Source of the DNA: Methylotenera sp. | Lineage (GTDB): Bacteria > Pseudomonadota > Gammaproteobacteria > Burkholderiales > Methylophilaceae | Assembly: GCA_020622105.1 (NCBI GenBank) | Contig: JAHRYP010000006.1 | Location: forward strand, 1-64,000 | Length of the DNA stretch: 64,000 nucleotides | Reading direction: 5' to 3' | Part shown: piece after piece, positions 25,463-34,103 of the stretch | Position numbering within the stretch: the first letter of the stretch is position 1 | Layout: each line of letters begins with the position of its first letter | The notes under the pieces: model-generated | The model's database searches: none | What the model saw: the letters and a program-made list of their open reading frames with translations, nothing else | What the model was told of the DNA's origin: nothing | Translations under genes and position numbers: made by a program

Positions 25463-26299
25463 TTATGAAGCCAAATCAACTTCACCGATAAATACCGTCA
25501 CTGCCGGGCCGGTCATCATCACCGGTGAGTTTCCTCCTTGCCATGCAATGTGCAACTCGCCGCCACGCGCACTGACGCGTACTGGTGATTGCAGTAAGCC
25601 ACGTTGAATGCCGGCCACAACTGCGGCGCAGGCACCGGTGCCGCAAGCCAGTGTTTCGCCGCTGCCACGCTCGAATACTCTCAGTTTAATATGGTGCGCA
25701 TCAATAATCTGCATAAAGCCTGCATTCACACGTTCAGGAAAGCGCGGATGCACTTCAATCTGGCTGCCAAGTGCAACTACGGGGGCGGTCTCAACATCAT
25801 CTACCACTTGAACTGCATGCGGGTTGCCCATGGAAACCGCAGAAATTTCAATCTGCTGATGATTAACATCCAGTGTGTAGGTTATAGCAGCAACATCGGC
25901 AATGAACGGTATATCCTGAGGCAGCAATCTGGGTGCACCCATGTTGACAGTGACCAAACCGTCAGCCTCCAGCTTTGGCGTAATAATGCCACTCGCGGTT
26001 TCAACGCTGATTTCACGTTTTTCGGTTAGATGCTGGTCAGATACAAAACGTACAAAACAGCGTGCGCCGTTGCCGCATTGTGCCACTTCACTGCCGTCAG
26101 CATTAAAAATACGGTATTTAAAATCAGCAACTTTGGAACTTTCGACCAGTAACAACTGGTCGAAGCCTATGCCGAACTGACGGTGAGCGAGTGTTTTGAT
26201 CTGATCAGGAGAAAGCTGAATAGCCTGGTTGATGCCATCGATGACAATAAAGTCATTACCGGCGCCTTGCATTTTGGTAAATTTAATGGTCTGTGTCAT
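25463..26299 (-). CDS. dapF: Diaminopimelate epimerase
   Basis: DapF converts LL- to meso-diaminopimelate for peptidoglycan and lysine. The two catalytic cysteines lie in CGNGARC (Cys75) and LACGTGACA (about Cys221). The N-terminal [15 protein letters not shown] and GFDQLLLVE segments and the length of 278 are normal. First gene of dapF-DUF484-xerC; divergent from metK with 162 bases between them. Confidence 0.97.
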   Translation of the reverse strand: MTQTIKFTKMQGAGNDFIVIDGINQAIQLSPDQIKTLAHRQFGIGFDQLLLVESSKVADFKYRIFNADGSEVAQCGNGARCFVRFVSDQHLTEKREISVETASGIITPKLEADGLVTVNMGAPRLLPQDIPFIADVAAITYTLDVNHQQIEISAVSMGNPHAVQVVDDVETAPVVALGSQIEVHPRFPERVNAGFMQIIDAHHIKLRVFERGSGETLACGTGACAAVVAGIQRGLLQSPVRVSARGGELHIAWQGGNSPVMMTGPAVTVFIGEVDLAS

Positions 26300-26365
26300 G
26301 TGCTTATTGTAAGAGAAAATATACTCACTGAGCGTACATCATTGGATTTTAACAACTTAAATTTT

Positions 26366-26393
26366 TTGGCGGGAGTTTCAATTCGTGTACAAT
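26366..26393 (+). promoter_or_regulatory. Candidate sigma-70 promoter for metK
   Basis: TTGGCG at 26366-26371 and TACAAT at 26388-26393 are spaced by 16 bases and would start transcription near 26400, immediately before the leader hairpin. Both hexamers match the consensus in four or five of six positions. Confidence 0.5.
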
Positions 26394-26399
26394 TCATTT

Positions 26400-26461
26400 T
26401 CTTCAATACTTGCTTCAGCCTTTAGTAAGTATTTTTTTTAATTTTTATTCCAAGGCAATCA
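26400..26461 (+). promoter_or_regulatory. metK leader: U-tract hairpin with possible loop-to-RBS pseudoknot
   Basis: AATACTTGCT (26405-26414) pairs with AGTAAGTATT (26424-26433) over ten positions, one of them G-U, with a nine-base loop, followed by an uninterrupted T run to 26439. This looks like an intrinsic terminator, yet the only upstream gene is divergent. The loop holds GCCTT (26418-26422), complementary to AAGGC (26452-26456), which is the only ribosome-binding-like sequence, five bases before the ATG. The architecture recalls pseudoknot SAM riboswitches, but the sequence does not match any class I know. Regulation is inferred. Confidence 0.5.
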
Positions 26462-27625
26462 ATGAGTGAATATCTTTTTACATCAGAATCTGTTTCTGAA
26501 GGACATCCTGACAAATTAGCTGACCAAGTATCTGACAGCATTCTGGATGCCATTTTAACCCAAGACCCGACTGCCCGTGTAGCGGCAGAAACGTTAGCAA
26601 ATACCGGTTTAATCGTATTGGCCGGTGAAATTACTACAACGGCTAATGTTGACTATATTAAAGTAGCGCGCGATGCGATTAAACGCATCGGCTACGATAA
26701 CACAGAGTACGGCATCGACTATAAAGGTTGTGCTGTATTAGTAGCTTACGACAAACAATCTCCAGATATTGCTCAAGGTGTTGATGGTGCGCATGATGAT
26801 CCACTCGACCAAGGTGCCGGTGACCAAGGCTTGATGTTTGGCTATGCGGTTGATGAAACGCCGCAATTAATGCCCTTGCCAATCTGGCTGAGCCATCGAT
26901 TGATGGAACGCCAGGCACAATTACGTAAAGATGGTCGTTTGCCATGGCTGCGTCCAGATGCTAAATCACAAGTCACCGTGCAATATGTAGATGGCAAACC
27001 TTACAAAATCGATACGGTGGTTGTTTCTACGCAGCATGCACCGGAGATGAGTCTGGAGCAAGTACGCGAAGCGACGATAGAAGAGATTATTAAACCAGTG
27101 TTGCCGAGTGAGTTAATCAAAGGCGATATCAAGTTTCTGGTGAACCCGACCGGCCGCTTTGTAATTGGCGGCCCACAAGGTGACTGCGGCTTAACTGGTC
27201 GTAAAATCATTGTCGATACTTACGGCGGCGCGGCTCCACATGGTGGCGGTGCATTCTCTGGTAAGGATCCTTCAAAAGTTGACCGTAGTGCTGCTTATGC
27301 CGGGCGTTATGTCGCTAAGAATATTGTGGCTGCCGGTTTGGCAACACGTTGTCTGGTGCAGGTGAGTTATGCGATTGGTGTAGCTAAACCGACTTCAGTG
27401 ATGGTGGAAACTTACGGTACAGGTAAAGTGTCGAACGAAGTATTGACGCAACTGGTGCTGGAACATTTTGACCTGCGTCCAAAAGGCATTGTGAAAATGC
27501 TGGATCTGTTACGCCCGATTTACAGTAAAACAGCTGCTTACGGTCACTTTGGCCGTGATGAGCCTGAATTTACTTGGGAAAACACCGATAAAGCAGCAGC
27601 ACTTCGTGCTGCCGCAGGCATGTAA
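26462..27625 (+). CDS. metK: S-adenosylmethionine synthetase
   Basis: MetK makes S-adenosylmethionine from methionine and ATP. The 387 residues show [19 protein letters not shown], the [12 protein letters not shown] motif, [14 protein letters not shown](C)G and [19 protein letters not shown]. The protein is complete, ending [14 protein letters not shown] second copy of just this C-terminal coding sequence, with different codons, lies downstream at 27712-27753. Together with ahcY and metF it forms an activated-methyl cycle cluster. Confidence 0.97.
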   Translation: MSEYLFTSESVSEGHPDKLADQVSDSILDAILTQDPTARVAAETLANTGLIVLAGEITTTANVDYIKVARDAIKRIGYDNTEYGIDYKGCAVLVAYDKQSPDIAQGVDGAHDDPLDQGAGDQGLMFGYAVDETPQLMPLPIWLSHRLMERQAQLRKDGRLPWLRPDAKSQVTVQYVDGKPYKIDTVVVSTQHAPEMSLEQVREATIEEIIKPVLPSELIKGDIKFLVNPTGRFVIGGPQGDCGLTGRKIIVDTYGGAAPHGGGAFSGKDPSKVDRSAAYAGRYVAKNIVAAGLATRCLVQVSYAIGVAKPTSVMVETYGTGKVSNEVLTQLVLEHFDLRPKGIVKMLDLLRPIYSKTAAYGHFGRDEPEFTWENTDKAAALRAAAGM

Positions 27626-27639
27626 GCACCGCTTACATG
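27619..27639 (+). terminator. Hairpin straddling the metK stop codon
   Basis: CATGTAAGC and GCTTACATG form a perfect 9-bp stem around a three-base loop; the metK stop codon lies inside the left arm. Only a short T-containing tract (TGCTTTGTT) follows, so termination may be weak. Confidence 0.5.
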
Positions 27640-27653
27640 TGCTTTGTTGGTGT

Positions 27654-27700
27654 TTCGGCGTAGGCTAACTCGCGAAGCGATGTTAAGCGTAGTGGCCGAA
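27654..27700. repeat. Imperfect REP-like palindrome behind metK
   Basis: TTCGGC (27654-27659) pairs with GCCGAA (27695-27700), and the interior TCGC-GAA-GCGA (27670-27680) closes a second stem, flanked by GCTAAC and GTTAAGC with small bulges. About 47 bases fold into one imperfect hairpin. It resembles a REP-type palindrome; I see no second copy in this window. Confidence 0.5.
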
Positions 27701-27711
27701 GCCAGTTGTCA

Positions 27712-27753
27712 ACAGATAAAGCTGCGGCGTTACGCGCTGCTGCTGGCTTGTAA
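27712..27753 (+). pseudogene. Remnant of the 3' end of a second, diverged metK
   Basis: These 14 codons translate as [13 protein letters not shown] plus stop, which is the C-terminus of the intact metK ([13 protein letters not shown], ending 27625) with only the last residue changed. At the DNA level nine of the 13 sense codons differ, mostly at synonymous positions, so it is not a recent tandem duplication. No metK similarity extends further upstream. It looks like the tail of a resident allele left after a diverged metK was recombined in; see the findings. Confidence 0.75.
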
Positions 27754-27761
27754 AACAAGAC

Positions 27762-27804
27762 CAGAATGAATATTTAAGGTAAAAACCCTTTTATATTCAT
27801 TCTG
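27762..27804. terminator. Long hairpin behind the metK remnant
   Basis: CAGAATGAATAT (27762-27773) pairs perfectly with ATATTCATTCTG (27793-27804); inside, AAGG and CCTT form a further 4-bp stem around an A-rich loop. It begins eight bases after the stop of the metK remnant, the expected place for the original metK terminator, though it lacks a trailing U-run. Confidence 0.55.
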
Positions 27805-27849
27805 TTGCGGTATTGTGCATAAAATAATATCGCGTATAATGCGCACCAC

Positions 27850-27925
27850 TTCTGAGGAGCGTTGCGAGAGCTGTCTTTTTGTACAGTCTCCTAGGCTCAG
27901 AAAATGTTTTAAACGACGCTCACCT
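27850..27925 (+). promoter_or_regulatory. S-adenosylhomocysteine (SAH) riboswitch
   Basis: The sequence reads CTGAGGAGCGTTGCGAGAG, a small CTGT/ACAG hairpin, TCTCCTAGGCTCAG, a linker, then AAACGACGCTCACC. These are the conserved blocks of the SAH riboswitch in order: P1 CTGAG/CTCAG and the pseudoknot GAGCGTTG with CGACGCTC. It lies about 95 bases upstream of ahcY. SAH binding should switch on ahcY and the co-transcribed holin-like and metF genes when SAH accumulates. Two small hairpins (CCGTGCC-G-GGCACGG and GAGATA/TATCTC) follow before an AAGGA ribosome-binding site. Confidence 0.95.
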
Positions 27926-28019
27926 ATATTAACCGTGCCGGGCACGGGATACGGGTGAGATAAGTTTATATCTCTGTTATTCCCCCATCCCCCCGGTCAC
28001 ACAATTCAAGGAAATCAAC

Positions 28020-29429
28020 ATGAATACTGTGACTGAATTTAAAGATTACATCGTTGCCGACATTAGCTTGGCAGCTTTTGGCCGTAAAGAAATCGCCATT
28101 GCTGAAACTGAAATGCCTGGCTTGATGGCAATCCGTCAGGAATATGCAGCAGCACAACCACTGAAAGGCGCACGCATTACCGGCAGCCTGCACATGACAA
28201 TTCAAACTGCTGTGCTGATCGAAACGCTTAAAGATCTGGGCGCTGAAGTGCGCTGGGCATCATGCAATATCTACTCAACACAAGATCATGCTGCTGCTGC
28301 GATTGCGGCCGGCGGTACACCTGTGTTCGCGATCAAAGGTGAAACGCTGACTGAGTACTGGGATTACACCCACCGTATTTTTGAGTGGACGGACGGTGGC
28401 TATTCAAACATGATTCTGGATGACGGCGGCGATGCAACATTGTTGTTACATCTGGGTACGCGTGCAGAAAAAGATTTATCTGTGATTGCAAACCCGACTT
28501 CAGAAGAAGAAACCTGTCTGTTTGCAGCAATCAAAGCAAAATTGCAGCAAGACCCAACATGGTACTCAACACGTCTGGCGCAAATTATCGGCGTAACTGA
28601 GGAAACCACGACTGGCGTGCATCGTCTGTATCAGATGCACAAAGAAGGCAAGCTGGCTTTCCCTGCGATTAACGTGAATGACTCAGTGACTAAGTCTAAA
28701 TTCGATAACCTGTACGGCTGCCGTGAGTCTCTCGTAGATGCAATTAAGCGTGCAACGGATGTGATGATTGCCGGTAAGATTGCAGTGGTCGCAGGTTATG
28801 GCGATGTAGGTAAAGGTTCAGCTCAAGCTTTGCGTGCACTATCAGCTCAGGTGTGGGTAACTGAAATTGACCCGATCTGCGCATTACAGGCAGCAATGGA
28901 AGGTTACCGTGTAGTGACAATGGAATACGCTGCTGCACATGGCGATATTTTCGTAACAGCAACCGGCAACTACCATGTGATTACACATGACCATATGGCG
29001 AAAATGAAAGATCAGGCGATTGTGTGCAACATCGGCCACTTTGATAACGAGATCGACGTAGCATCACTTGAGAAATACGAGTGGGATGAAATCAAGCCAC
29101 AAGTTGACCACGTGATCTTCCCTGATGGTAAAAAAATCATTCTGCTGGCAAAGGGTCGCTTGGTGAATTTAGGCTGTGGTACCGGTCACCCGAGCTATGT
29201 GATGAGTTCATCATTTGCTAACCAGACTATTGCGCAAATTGAGTTGTTTACACAAACTGCAAAATACCCGGTCGGCGTTTATACTTTGCCTAAGCATCTG
29301 GATGAAAAAGTTGCGGTATTGCAGTTGAAAAAACTGAATGCACAACTAACGACATTAACTGATACGCAGGCAGCTTATATTGGTGTGCAGAAGCAAGGAC
29401 CATTCAAGCCAGATACTTACCGTTATTAA
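28020..29429 (+). CDS. ahcY: S-adenosylhomocysteinase
   Basis: AhcY hydrolyses S-adenosylhomocysteine to adenosine and homocysteine, relieving product inhibition of methyltransferases. The 469 residues include [35 protein letters not shown], the NAD-binding [15 protein letters not shown] (about residues 261-275) and the C-terminal KPDTYRY cap that closes the NAD site of the partner subunit. Preceded by a SAH riboswitch and followed by the holin-like gene and metF. Confidence 0.98.
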   Translation: MNTVTEFKDYIVADISLAAFGRKEIAIAETEMPGLMAIRQEYAAAQPLKGARITGSLHMTIQTAVLIETLKDLGAEVRWASCNIYSTQDHAAAAIAAGGTPVFAIKGETLTEYWDYTHRIFEWTDGGYSNMILDDGGDATLLLHLGTRAEKDLSVIANPTSEEETCLFAAIKAKLQQDPTWYSTRLAQIIGVTEETTTGVHRLYQMHKEGKLAFPAINVNDSVTKSKFDNLYGCRESLVDAIKRATDVMIAGKIAVVAGYGDVGKGSAQALRALSAQVWVTEIDPICALQAAMEGYRVVTMEYAAAHGDIFVTATGNYHVITHDHMAKMKDQAIVCNIGHFDNEIDVASLEKYEWDEIKPQVDHVIFPDGKKIILLAKGRLVNLGCGTGHPSYVMSSSFANQTIAQIELFTQTAKYPVGVYTLPKHLDEKVAVLQLKKLNAQLTTLTDTQAAYIGVQKQGPFKPDTYRY

Positions 29430-29483
29430 TTAATCTGCTGGCAGGCGAATAAATCTGTTGATAGATAAAAAAGGAGCAGCCGC

Positions 29484-29828
29484 ATGAAATTGTTACTGAT
29501 TTGGGTTTTGAATGCACTGGCGTTACTGGTAGTCGCATACCTAGTGCCAGGTATTCATGTGGCTGGTTTTACAGCCGCTCTGGTTGCAGCACTGGTGATG
29601 GGTTTGGTGAATATGCTGATCAAGCCGATTCTGGTGTTGCTGACGCTGCCGATTACAGTATTAACATTGGGGCTGTTTATCTTGGTGATCAATGGTTTGC
29701 TGTTTTATGCTGTAGGTTCGTGGCTGGAAGGCTTCAAAGTAGAAACCTTTCTCGCCGGCATGATCGGTGCGTTGCTTTACAGTTTATTTACCTGGATATT
29801 ATCTGCCTTGCTGATAGATAACAAATGA
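29484..29828 (+). CDS. Phage holin family (four-TM, superfamily IV) membrane protein
   Basis: A 114-residue protein with four hydrophobic segments (about residues 3-22, 26-44, 52-78 and 88-110), with GLVNMLIKPILVLLTLPITVLTLGLF in the middle. The family is named after a mycobacteriophage holin, but chromosomal members such as this one lie between ahcY and metF in many Betaproteobacteria and are not prophage genes. Its function is unknown. A strong AAGGAG ribosome-binding site precedes the ATG. Confidence 0.88.
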   Translation: MKLLLIWVLNALALLVVAYLVPGIHVAGFTAALVAALVMGLVNMLIKPILVLLTLPITVLTLGLFILVINGLLFYAVGSWLEGFKVETFLAGMIGALLYSLFTWILSALLIDNK

Positions 29829-29900
29829 GCACTTCTATAAATACATTTTTTGCGAGCATCAGCTTCGCTGATTGCCTGCTTAAAGCACTTGGGCGCATTA

Positions 29901-29983
29901 CTGCGTTGCGTGGTACTCGTAACCTCGCTGTATATTGCATACTATCTCGGCTCCTGCGTTCCGTGCGCCTGGTACTGCATCCC
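29901..29983. repeat. Interspersed repeat, copy 1
   Basis: About 83 bases beginning CTGCGTTGCGTGGTACTCG and ending GCACTGCATCCC-like. It aligns with copy 2 at 31467-31548 over about 84 columns with about 70 identical positions by hand count. It lies between the holin-like gene and metF, within the 29829-30030 gap, and creates a spurious 67-codon reading frame. It contains no transposase and no clear terminal inverted repeats. Confidence 0.75.
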
Positions 29984-30030
29984 AAGCTCTGCATTTATAG
30001 AAATGCCCAAATAAATGAAATGAATTAAAC

Positions 30031-30873
30031 ATGAAGAACCCCAATCAGGAATTTGAGGTCAGTTTTGAGTTCTTTCCGCCCAAAACGGCTGAAGGAATAG
30101 AAAAGCTGCGCGAAACGCGCAAAGAGTTGGCAAAATTCAATCCGGAATTTTTCTCGGTAACATTCGGTGCGGGTGGTTCTACGCGTGACCGTACTATGGA
30201 AACCGTGCTGGAAATCCAGCGCGAAGGTTTTCAGGCGGCACCGCATATCTCCTGCATTTCATCCAGTAAAGCTGAAATCCGCGATTTGCTGCAAACCTAT
30301 CAAGCACATGGCATTAACCGTCTAGTCACATTGCGTGGCGATGTGCCTTCAGGTGAAGTGAGTGCCGGTGATTTTCGTTATGCATCTGAACTCGTAGAAT
30401 TTATTCGAGCTGAGACGGGCGATCACTTTTTTATTGAAGTGGCAGCTTATCCGGAATTTCACCCTGAGGCGAAAACCCCAGCAGCAGATTTGCTGAATCT
30501 GAAACGTAAAATGGATGCCGGTGCCAATTCTGCAATCACGCAGTATTTTTACAACGCTGATGCTTATTTCAGGTTTGTGGATCAGTGTGACGACTTAGGC
30601 ATCACGATCCCTATCGTGCCGGGTGTCATGCCGATCTATAACATTACGCAATTGGCGCGCTTCTCCAGCATCTGCGGTGCGGAAATACCGCGTTGGCTGA
30701 AGATGCGCCTTGAGGAATATGGTGATGATATGGTATCGCTACGGTCGCTTGGCGTAGATGTGGTGAGTGAGTTATGTGAAACACTACTGGCTGGCGGCGC
30801 GCCTAGTCTGCATTTTTACACACTCAACCAATCTGCAACCATTGCGACTATCATCAATAACATATCAAAATAG
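30031..30873 (+). CDS. metF: Methylenetetrahydrofolate reductase
   Basis: MetF reduces 5,10-methylene- to 5-methyltetrahydrofolate, the methyl donor for methionine synthesis. The 280 residues show EVSFEFFPPKTAEG with the catalytic Glu at about residue 12, FFSVTFGAGGSTRDRT, RLVTLRGD and AITQYFYNADAYFRF. It follows ahcY and the holin-like gene; the interspersed repeat lies in the gap before it, so co-transcription is likely but not assured. Confidence 0.97.
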   Translation: MKNPNQEFEVSFEFFPPKTAEGIEKLRETRKELAKFNPEFFSVTFGAGGSTRDRTMETVLEIQREGFQAAPHISCISSSKAEIRDLLQTYQAHGINRLVTLRGDVPSGEVSAGDFRYASELVEFIRAETGDHFFIEVAAYPEFHPEAKTPAADLLNLKRKMDAGANSAITQYFYNADAYFRFVDQCDDLGITIPIVPGVMPIYNITQLARFSSICGAEIPRWLKMRLEEYGDDMVSLRSLGVDVVSELCETLLAGGAPSLHFYTLNQSATIATIINNISK

Positions 30874-30906
30874 CTGATTAGTTATCAGTACTGTTGTTTT
30901 CTGTAC

Positions 30907-30946
30907 TAAAAGAACCGGCCTGCATTTAATGCAAGGTCGGTTTTTC
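30907..30946. terminator. Bidirectional terminator shared by metF and smg
   Basis: AACCGGCCTGCAT (30913-30925) pairs with ATGCAAGGTCGGTT (30929-30942) with one mismatch and one bulge, flanked by AAAAG and TTTTTC. The last codons and the stop of smg on the reverse strand lie inside the right arm and loop. Confidence 0.88.
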
Positions 30947-31399
30947 TTTATTCAGCAGCGCATCTTCAATAAATAGATATTCTTTTGTTTTGTCCGGGCC
31001 GGTTTTACTTGCGCCCCAGGTTGTCATGAGTACAATCCACCGCATTTCTTCTATGCTAATGATCAGTTGCGGCAGGCTCATCGCAAGCTCTATGACTAAC
31101 TCTCGTTGTGCTGAATTCAGGATGTTTGCGTTGACCAGGAATAGAATGAAACCAATGCTTTCACCGGAGATTTTTTTAAATTCATCTTCAGTAAAAATGC
31201 GGGTATTAGCATGCTGGGCATGTGTAAATAATGCAGGTTTTTCAACGGATGATTCCAGTTGATTAAACCAGTTAAATGCGCCGTTAATATCTTCTTCGTC
31301 AAATCCTGCAGCAGATAACTCTTTTGATAGGGTGTTATCGTCAGGTCTGAACTGTGAGTCAATGTAGTTTTCGAACATATAAACCAGTACTTCAAACAT
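30926..31399 (-). CDS. smg: Smg family protein (DUF494)
   Basis: The 157-residue protein begins MFEVLVYMFENYIDSQ, the typical DUF494 start, and continues with LSKELSAAGFDEEDINGAFNWF and a C-terminal helical region. Smg sits with dprA and topA in many Proteobacteria; its role is unknown. The frame is open to 31447, but the Met at 31399 has AAGGATA at the right distance. An interspersed repeat separates it from dprA. Confidence 0.94.
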   Translation of the reverse strand: MFEVLVYMFENYIDSQFRPDDNTLSKELSAAGFDEEDINGAFNWFNQLESSVEKPALFTHAQHANTRIFTEDEFKKISGESIGFILFLVNANILNSAQRELVIELAMSLPQLIISIEEMRWIVLMTTWGASKTGPDKTKEYLFIEDALLNKEKPTLH

Positions 31400-31466
31400 G
31401 ATGTTATCCTTTAAGTTATTATTAACTTTAAGGAAACTCTGATTCAATGGCTACGCGTGTGAATTG

Positions 31467-31548
31467 CTGCGTTGCGCGGTACTCGCGCCCTCGCTGTATA
31501 CCACTACTATCTCGGGCTCTGCGTTCCGTGCGCCTTGCACTTCATCCC
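31467..31548. repeat. Interspersed repeat, copy 2
   Basis: Second copy of the repeat at 29901-29983, in the same orientation: CTGCGTTGCGCGGTACTCG, CCTCGCTGTATA, ACTATCTCGG, TGCGTTCCGTGCGCCT and CATCCC are shared blocks. It lies in the 213-base gap between the end of dprA and the start of smg, so it would fall in the smg leader or the dprA-smg intergenic mRNA. Confidence 0.75.
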
Positions 31549-31612
31549 GCTCGCTCAATTAATCAGTATTTCCTTCAGTGAGATGGTTTATGCAAATTTG
31601 TGGAATTAAAAA

Positions 31613-32731
31613 CTACATAATTTTTTGATATTGTCCTCCTGTAAGGGTGGCTATTTTTCCCTCAAGTTCCAGTAACATTAGCATGGATGAAACAGCGCTC
31701 ACCGTCAAGCCACTTAATGTAACTAGATTATCCAATGTGATCGGGTCGTAACCCATCGTTGTCAGGATTATATTGCTATCAGCATTCTCAAATGAATTGG
31801 CTGAATGAATATCACTGTCTGATACCAAATCAGATTGCGGATTTTGGCTCAAGTTCAGTTCTTCAACAATATCCTGCAGGCAATCTACCAGTTTTGCACC
31901 TTGTTTAATGAGCTGGTGACAGCCTTTTGACATAGGTGAGTGTATCGAGCCGGGAATAGCGAATACTTCACGGCCCTGTTCAGTTGCCAGTCGTGCGGTG
32001 ATCTGTGAGCCACTTTGCAGGTTTGCTTCCACTACCAGGCAGCCAAGACTCAGGCCACTGATAATGCGATTTCGTTTAGGGAAGTTCTGTGGTTTAGACG
32101 GAGTGCCCAGATCAAATTCAGAAATAATCAGGCCATTCAGTACGATCTGGTGAGCAAGCTCACGATGTTTAGCCGGATACACAATATCGAGGCCGGTGCC
32201 AACTACAGCAATAGTGGCGCCGTTAACTTTGAGGGCGCCACGGTGTGCTGCGCCGTCAATGCCTAGCGCTAATCCACTGACGATGCATAAGCCGTAAGCA
32301 CAAAGGTCAGCGGCAAAAGCTTCGGCATTTTTTTCACCCTGCACACTGGCATTACGGCTGCCTACAACAGCTATGCTGGGCTGGTTTAATAATGACAGAT
32401 TGCCTTTTGCATATAAAAAAGGCGGAGGGTCAGCAATTTCTAACAGGGATTTTGGATATTCCGGGTCGGCAAGTGTAACGAGATGATTGTTGTCTTGAGA
32501 CAGCCATAGCCTGATTTGCTGCAGAGTATCAGCGTCATATCCACGATTAATTTCGCTGGCAATACGGTCGCTGACAATTTCCCGCAACTGTTTTGGATTG
32601 GCAGCATAAATATTTTCAGGGCTACCAAAGGCTTTAAGTAGCTGGCAAAAAGTCTGTGAACCTATCCCTGAAACTCTACCCAGGCTAACCCACAGTAATT
32701 TTTCTTCAATCTCTGCACTGTGGATCGCCAT
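31613..32731 (-). CDS. dprA: DNA processing protein DprA
   Basis: DprA loads RecA on incoming single-stranded DNA during natural transformation. The 372 residues contain an N-terminal helix-hairpin-helix-like part, the Rossmann-type DprA core with AVVGSRNASVQGE, IVSGLALGIDGAAHRGAL and AVVGTGLDIVYP, FPKRNRIISGLS, and a C-terminal winged-helix segment (LTTMGYDPITLDNLVTLSGLTVSAVSSML). It overlaps no neighbour; nine bases separate it from the LysM gene. Its presence allows uptake and recombination of homologous DNA, relevant to the metK remnant. Confidence 0.96.
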   Translation of the reverse strand: MAIHSAEIEEKLLWVSLGRVSGIGSQTFCQLLKAFGSPENIYAANPKQLREIVSDRIASEINRGYDADTLQQIRLWLSQDNNHLVTLADPEYPKSLLEIADPPPFLYAKGNLSLLNQPSIAVVGSRNASVQGEKNAEAFAADLCAYGLCIVSGLALGIDGAAHRGALKVNGATIAVVGTGLDIVYPAKHRELAHQIVLNGLIISEFDLGTPSKPQNFPKRNRIISGLSLGCLVVEANLQSGSQITARLATEQGREVFAIPGSIHSPMSKGCHQLIKQGAKLVDCLQDIVEELNLSQNPQSDLVSDSDIHSANSFENADSNIILTTMGYDPITLDNLVTLSGLTVSAVSSMLMLLELEGKIATLTGGQYQKIM

Positions 32732-32740
32732 TGTTTAAAA

Positions 32741-33895
32741 TCAAGGTGTTTGTACAGCGTCTTTAGTGTTGACTGGCTCTGAAGCCTGCATGATGATGCC
32801 ATAAGAAATACGGTCAAACACGCGGAATACCATCATTAAGCCAACGCGCTCGTCCGGTAGTTTGATCATGCCCGGCTCAAGGATTAAGCCGCCATTTTTC
32901 TCGGTATTTTTCTCAAAATTCACAATTGCCTTGCCGTCTGCATCCTTTGATACTTCAAAGTTAAGCTCTTTCAGTTTAGATTTTGTTGCTGATTTGTCTA
33001 TAGCTTCTTTATTTGGCTCAGGATCTTTAATGACGCGGCCATAACGGTTAATAGCGAGTACATGGCCTATTTCGACACCATCTTGTGAGCCACGGCTAAT
33101 TGCAACGATACTTTCAGGCCCGGCTTCAGCCAAGCCGCCATAAATTTTGATAATACGGCCCTTAATTTCCGTATCGGGGGCATGCGGAACAAAATTGGTA
33201 ATGGCTTCATCGCCAGCTGGTACCAGTCTATCCTTAGTAAAGATTTCTTCTTTAGCTTTGCTGATATTGGCTGAAGCGGGTTCGCCATATTTAGTTATTC
33301 TGGCATCACCTAGATAAGTTGCCTCAACACCTAAAGTTTCTTTGCTATCCGGGTCAATAAGCGTTTGGCCTGGTCTGTAAACAAACCAGTCAAGACCGTC
33401 TTCTTCTTCGATTTTATTAATATAAATTTTTGTACCTGGGCTTAATACCACGCGGTTATCTTGCCCAGCAATAATTCTTGGAGAGTTTGCTAATTGGTCT
33501 TTTTCAATCACTAGCGGCTGGCTAAGAAAAGGTGCAATCACATTTAACGGTATAGTAGATATGGCAACTTTATCTAGAGGCTCTTCAACCACTCCAGGTT
33601 GCAGCGTAATAGTTTCGCGTAATAGTCTGAGTTCTGGTTTGCCGCTGCTGTAATCAAGAAAAACAACATCGCCAGGATAAATTAAATGCGGGTTTTTTAT
33701 CTGTGAACGATTTAGTTGCCAAACTTTTGGCCACAGCCATGGGTCTTTAAGAAATTTTGATGAGATACCCCATAGCGTGTCACCTTTAACTACAACATGC
33801 CGTTCAGGATGGTTCTTTTTAAGTTCGACTTCTTGTGCGTTGAGGTGGAAGCTTAAGCAACAAAACGTGAGCAGCGTTATAATATTGCGAAACAT
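32741..33895 (-). CDS. LysM-domain exported protein
   Basis: From the Met at 33895 the protein has a signal peptide (FRNIITLLTFCCLSFHLNAQ, about residues 2-21) and an N-terminal LysM domain (HVVVKGDTLWGISSKFL, WPKVWQLNRSQIKNPHLIYPGDVV) that binds peptidoglycan, then about 280 residues without a motif I recognise. It is divergent from def, the usual arrangement in Betaproteobacteria. An upstream Met at 33916 is possible but would place seven extra residues before the signal peptide. Confidence 0.92.
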   Translation of the reverse strand: MFRNIITLLTFCCLSFHLNAQEVELKKNHPERHVVVKGDTLWGISSKFLKDPWLWPKVWQLNRSQIKNPHLIYPGDVVFLDYSSGKPELRLLRETITLQPGVVEEPLDKVAISTIPLNVIAPFLSQPLVIEKDQLANSPRIIAGQDNRVVLSPGTKIYINKIEEEDGLDWFVYRPGQTLIDPDSKETLGVEATYLGDARITKYGEPASANISKAKEEIFTKDRLVPAGDEAITNFVPHAPDTEIKGRIIKIYGGLAEAGPESIVAISRGSQDGVEIGHVLAINRYGRVIKDPEPNKEAIDKSATKSKLKELNFEVSKDADGKAIVNFEKNTEKNGGLILEPGMIKLPDERVGLMMVFRVFDRISYGIIMQASEPVNTKDAVQTP

Positions 33896-34103
33896 AATAG
33901 TGATGACCCCAGACAAAATGCATTAAGAAGCATACGATTATATGCTAAAGGATTAGCGTATTAATCGCGAAATTAGGTTAAATCTATCACGTAATTCATT
34001 CAGCAATCAAGCTTTTATGGAAAAAGCTGAACATTAATAAACAATTTGAGTCTTAGGACGTGCAAGTTTTAAATCAAGTATCAATATAGGTAAATGAATT
34101 TTT

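Noticed and set aside
26400-26461. Assigning the metK leader to a known SAM riboswitch class
   Set aside because: The conserved sequences of SAM-I, SAM-II, SAM/SAH and related classes are not present; only the general pseudoknot idea fits.
29484-29828. Holin-family gene as a sign of a prophage
   Set aside because: No other phage genes are near, and the ahcY-holin-metF order is a normal chromosomal arrangement.
29825-30028. A 67-codon forward reading frame between the holin-like gene and metF
   Set aside because: It runs through interspersed repeat copy 1, has no ribosome-binding site of its own and resembles no protein family that I know.
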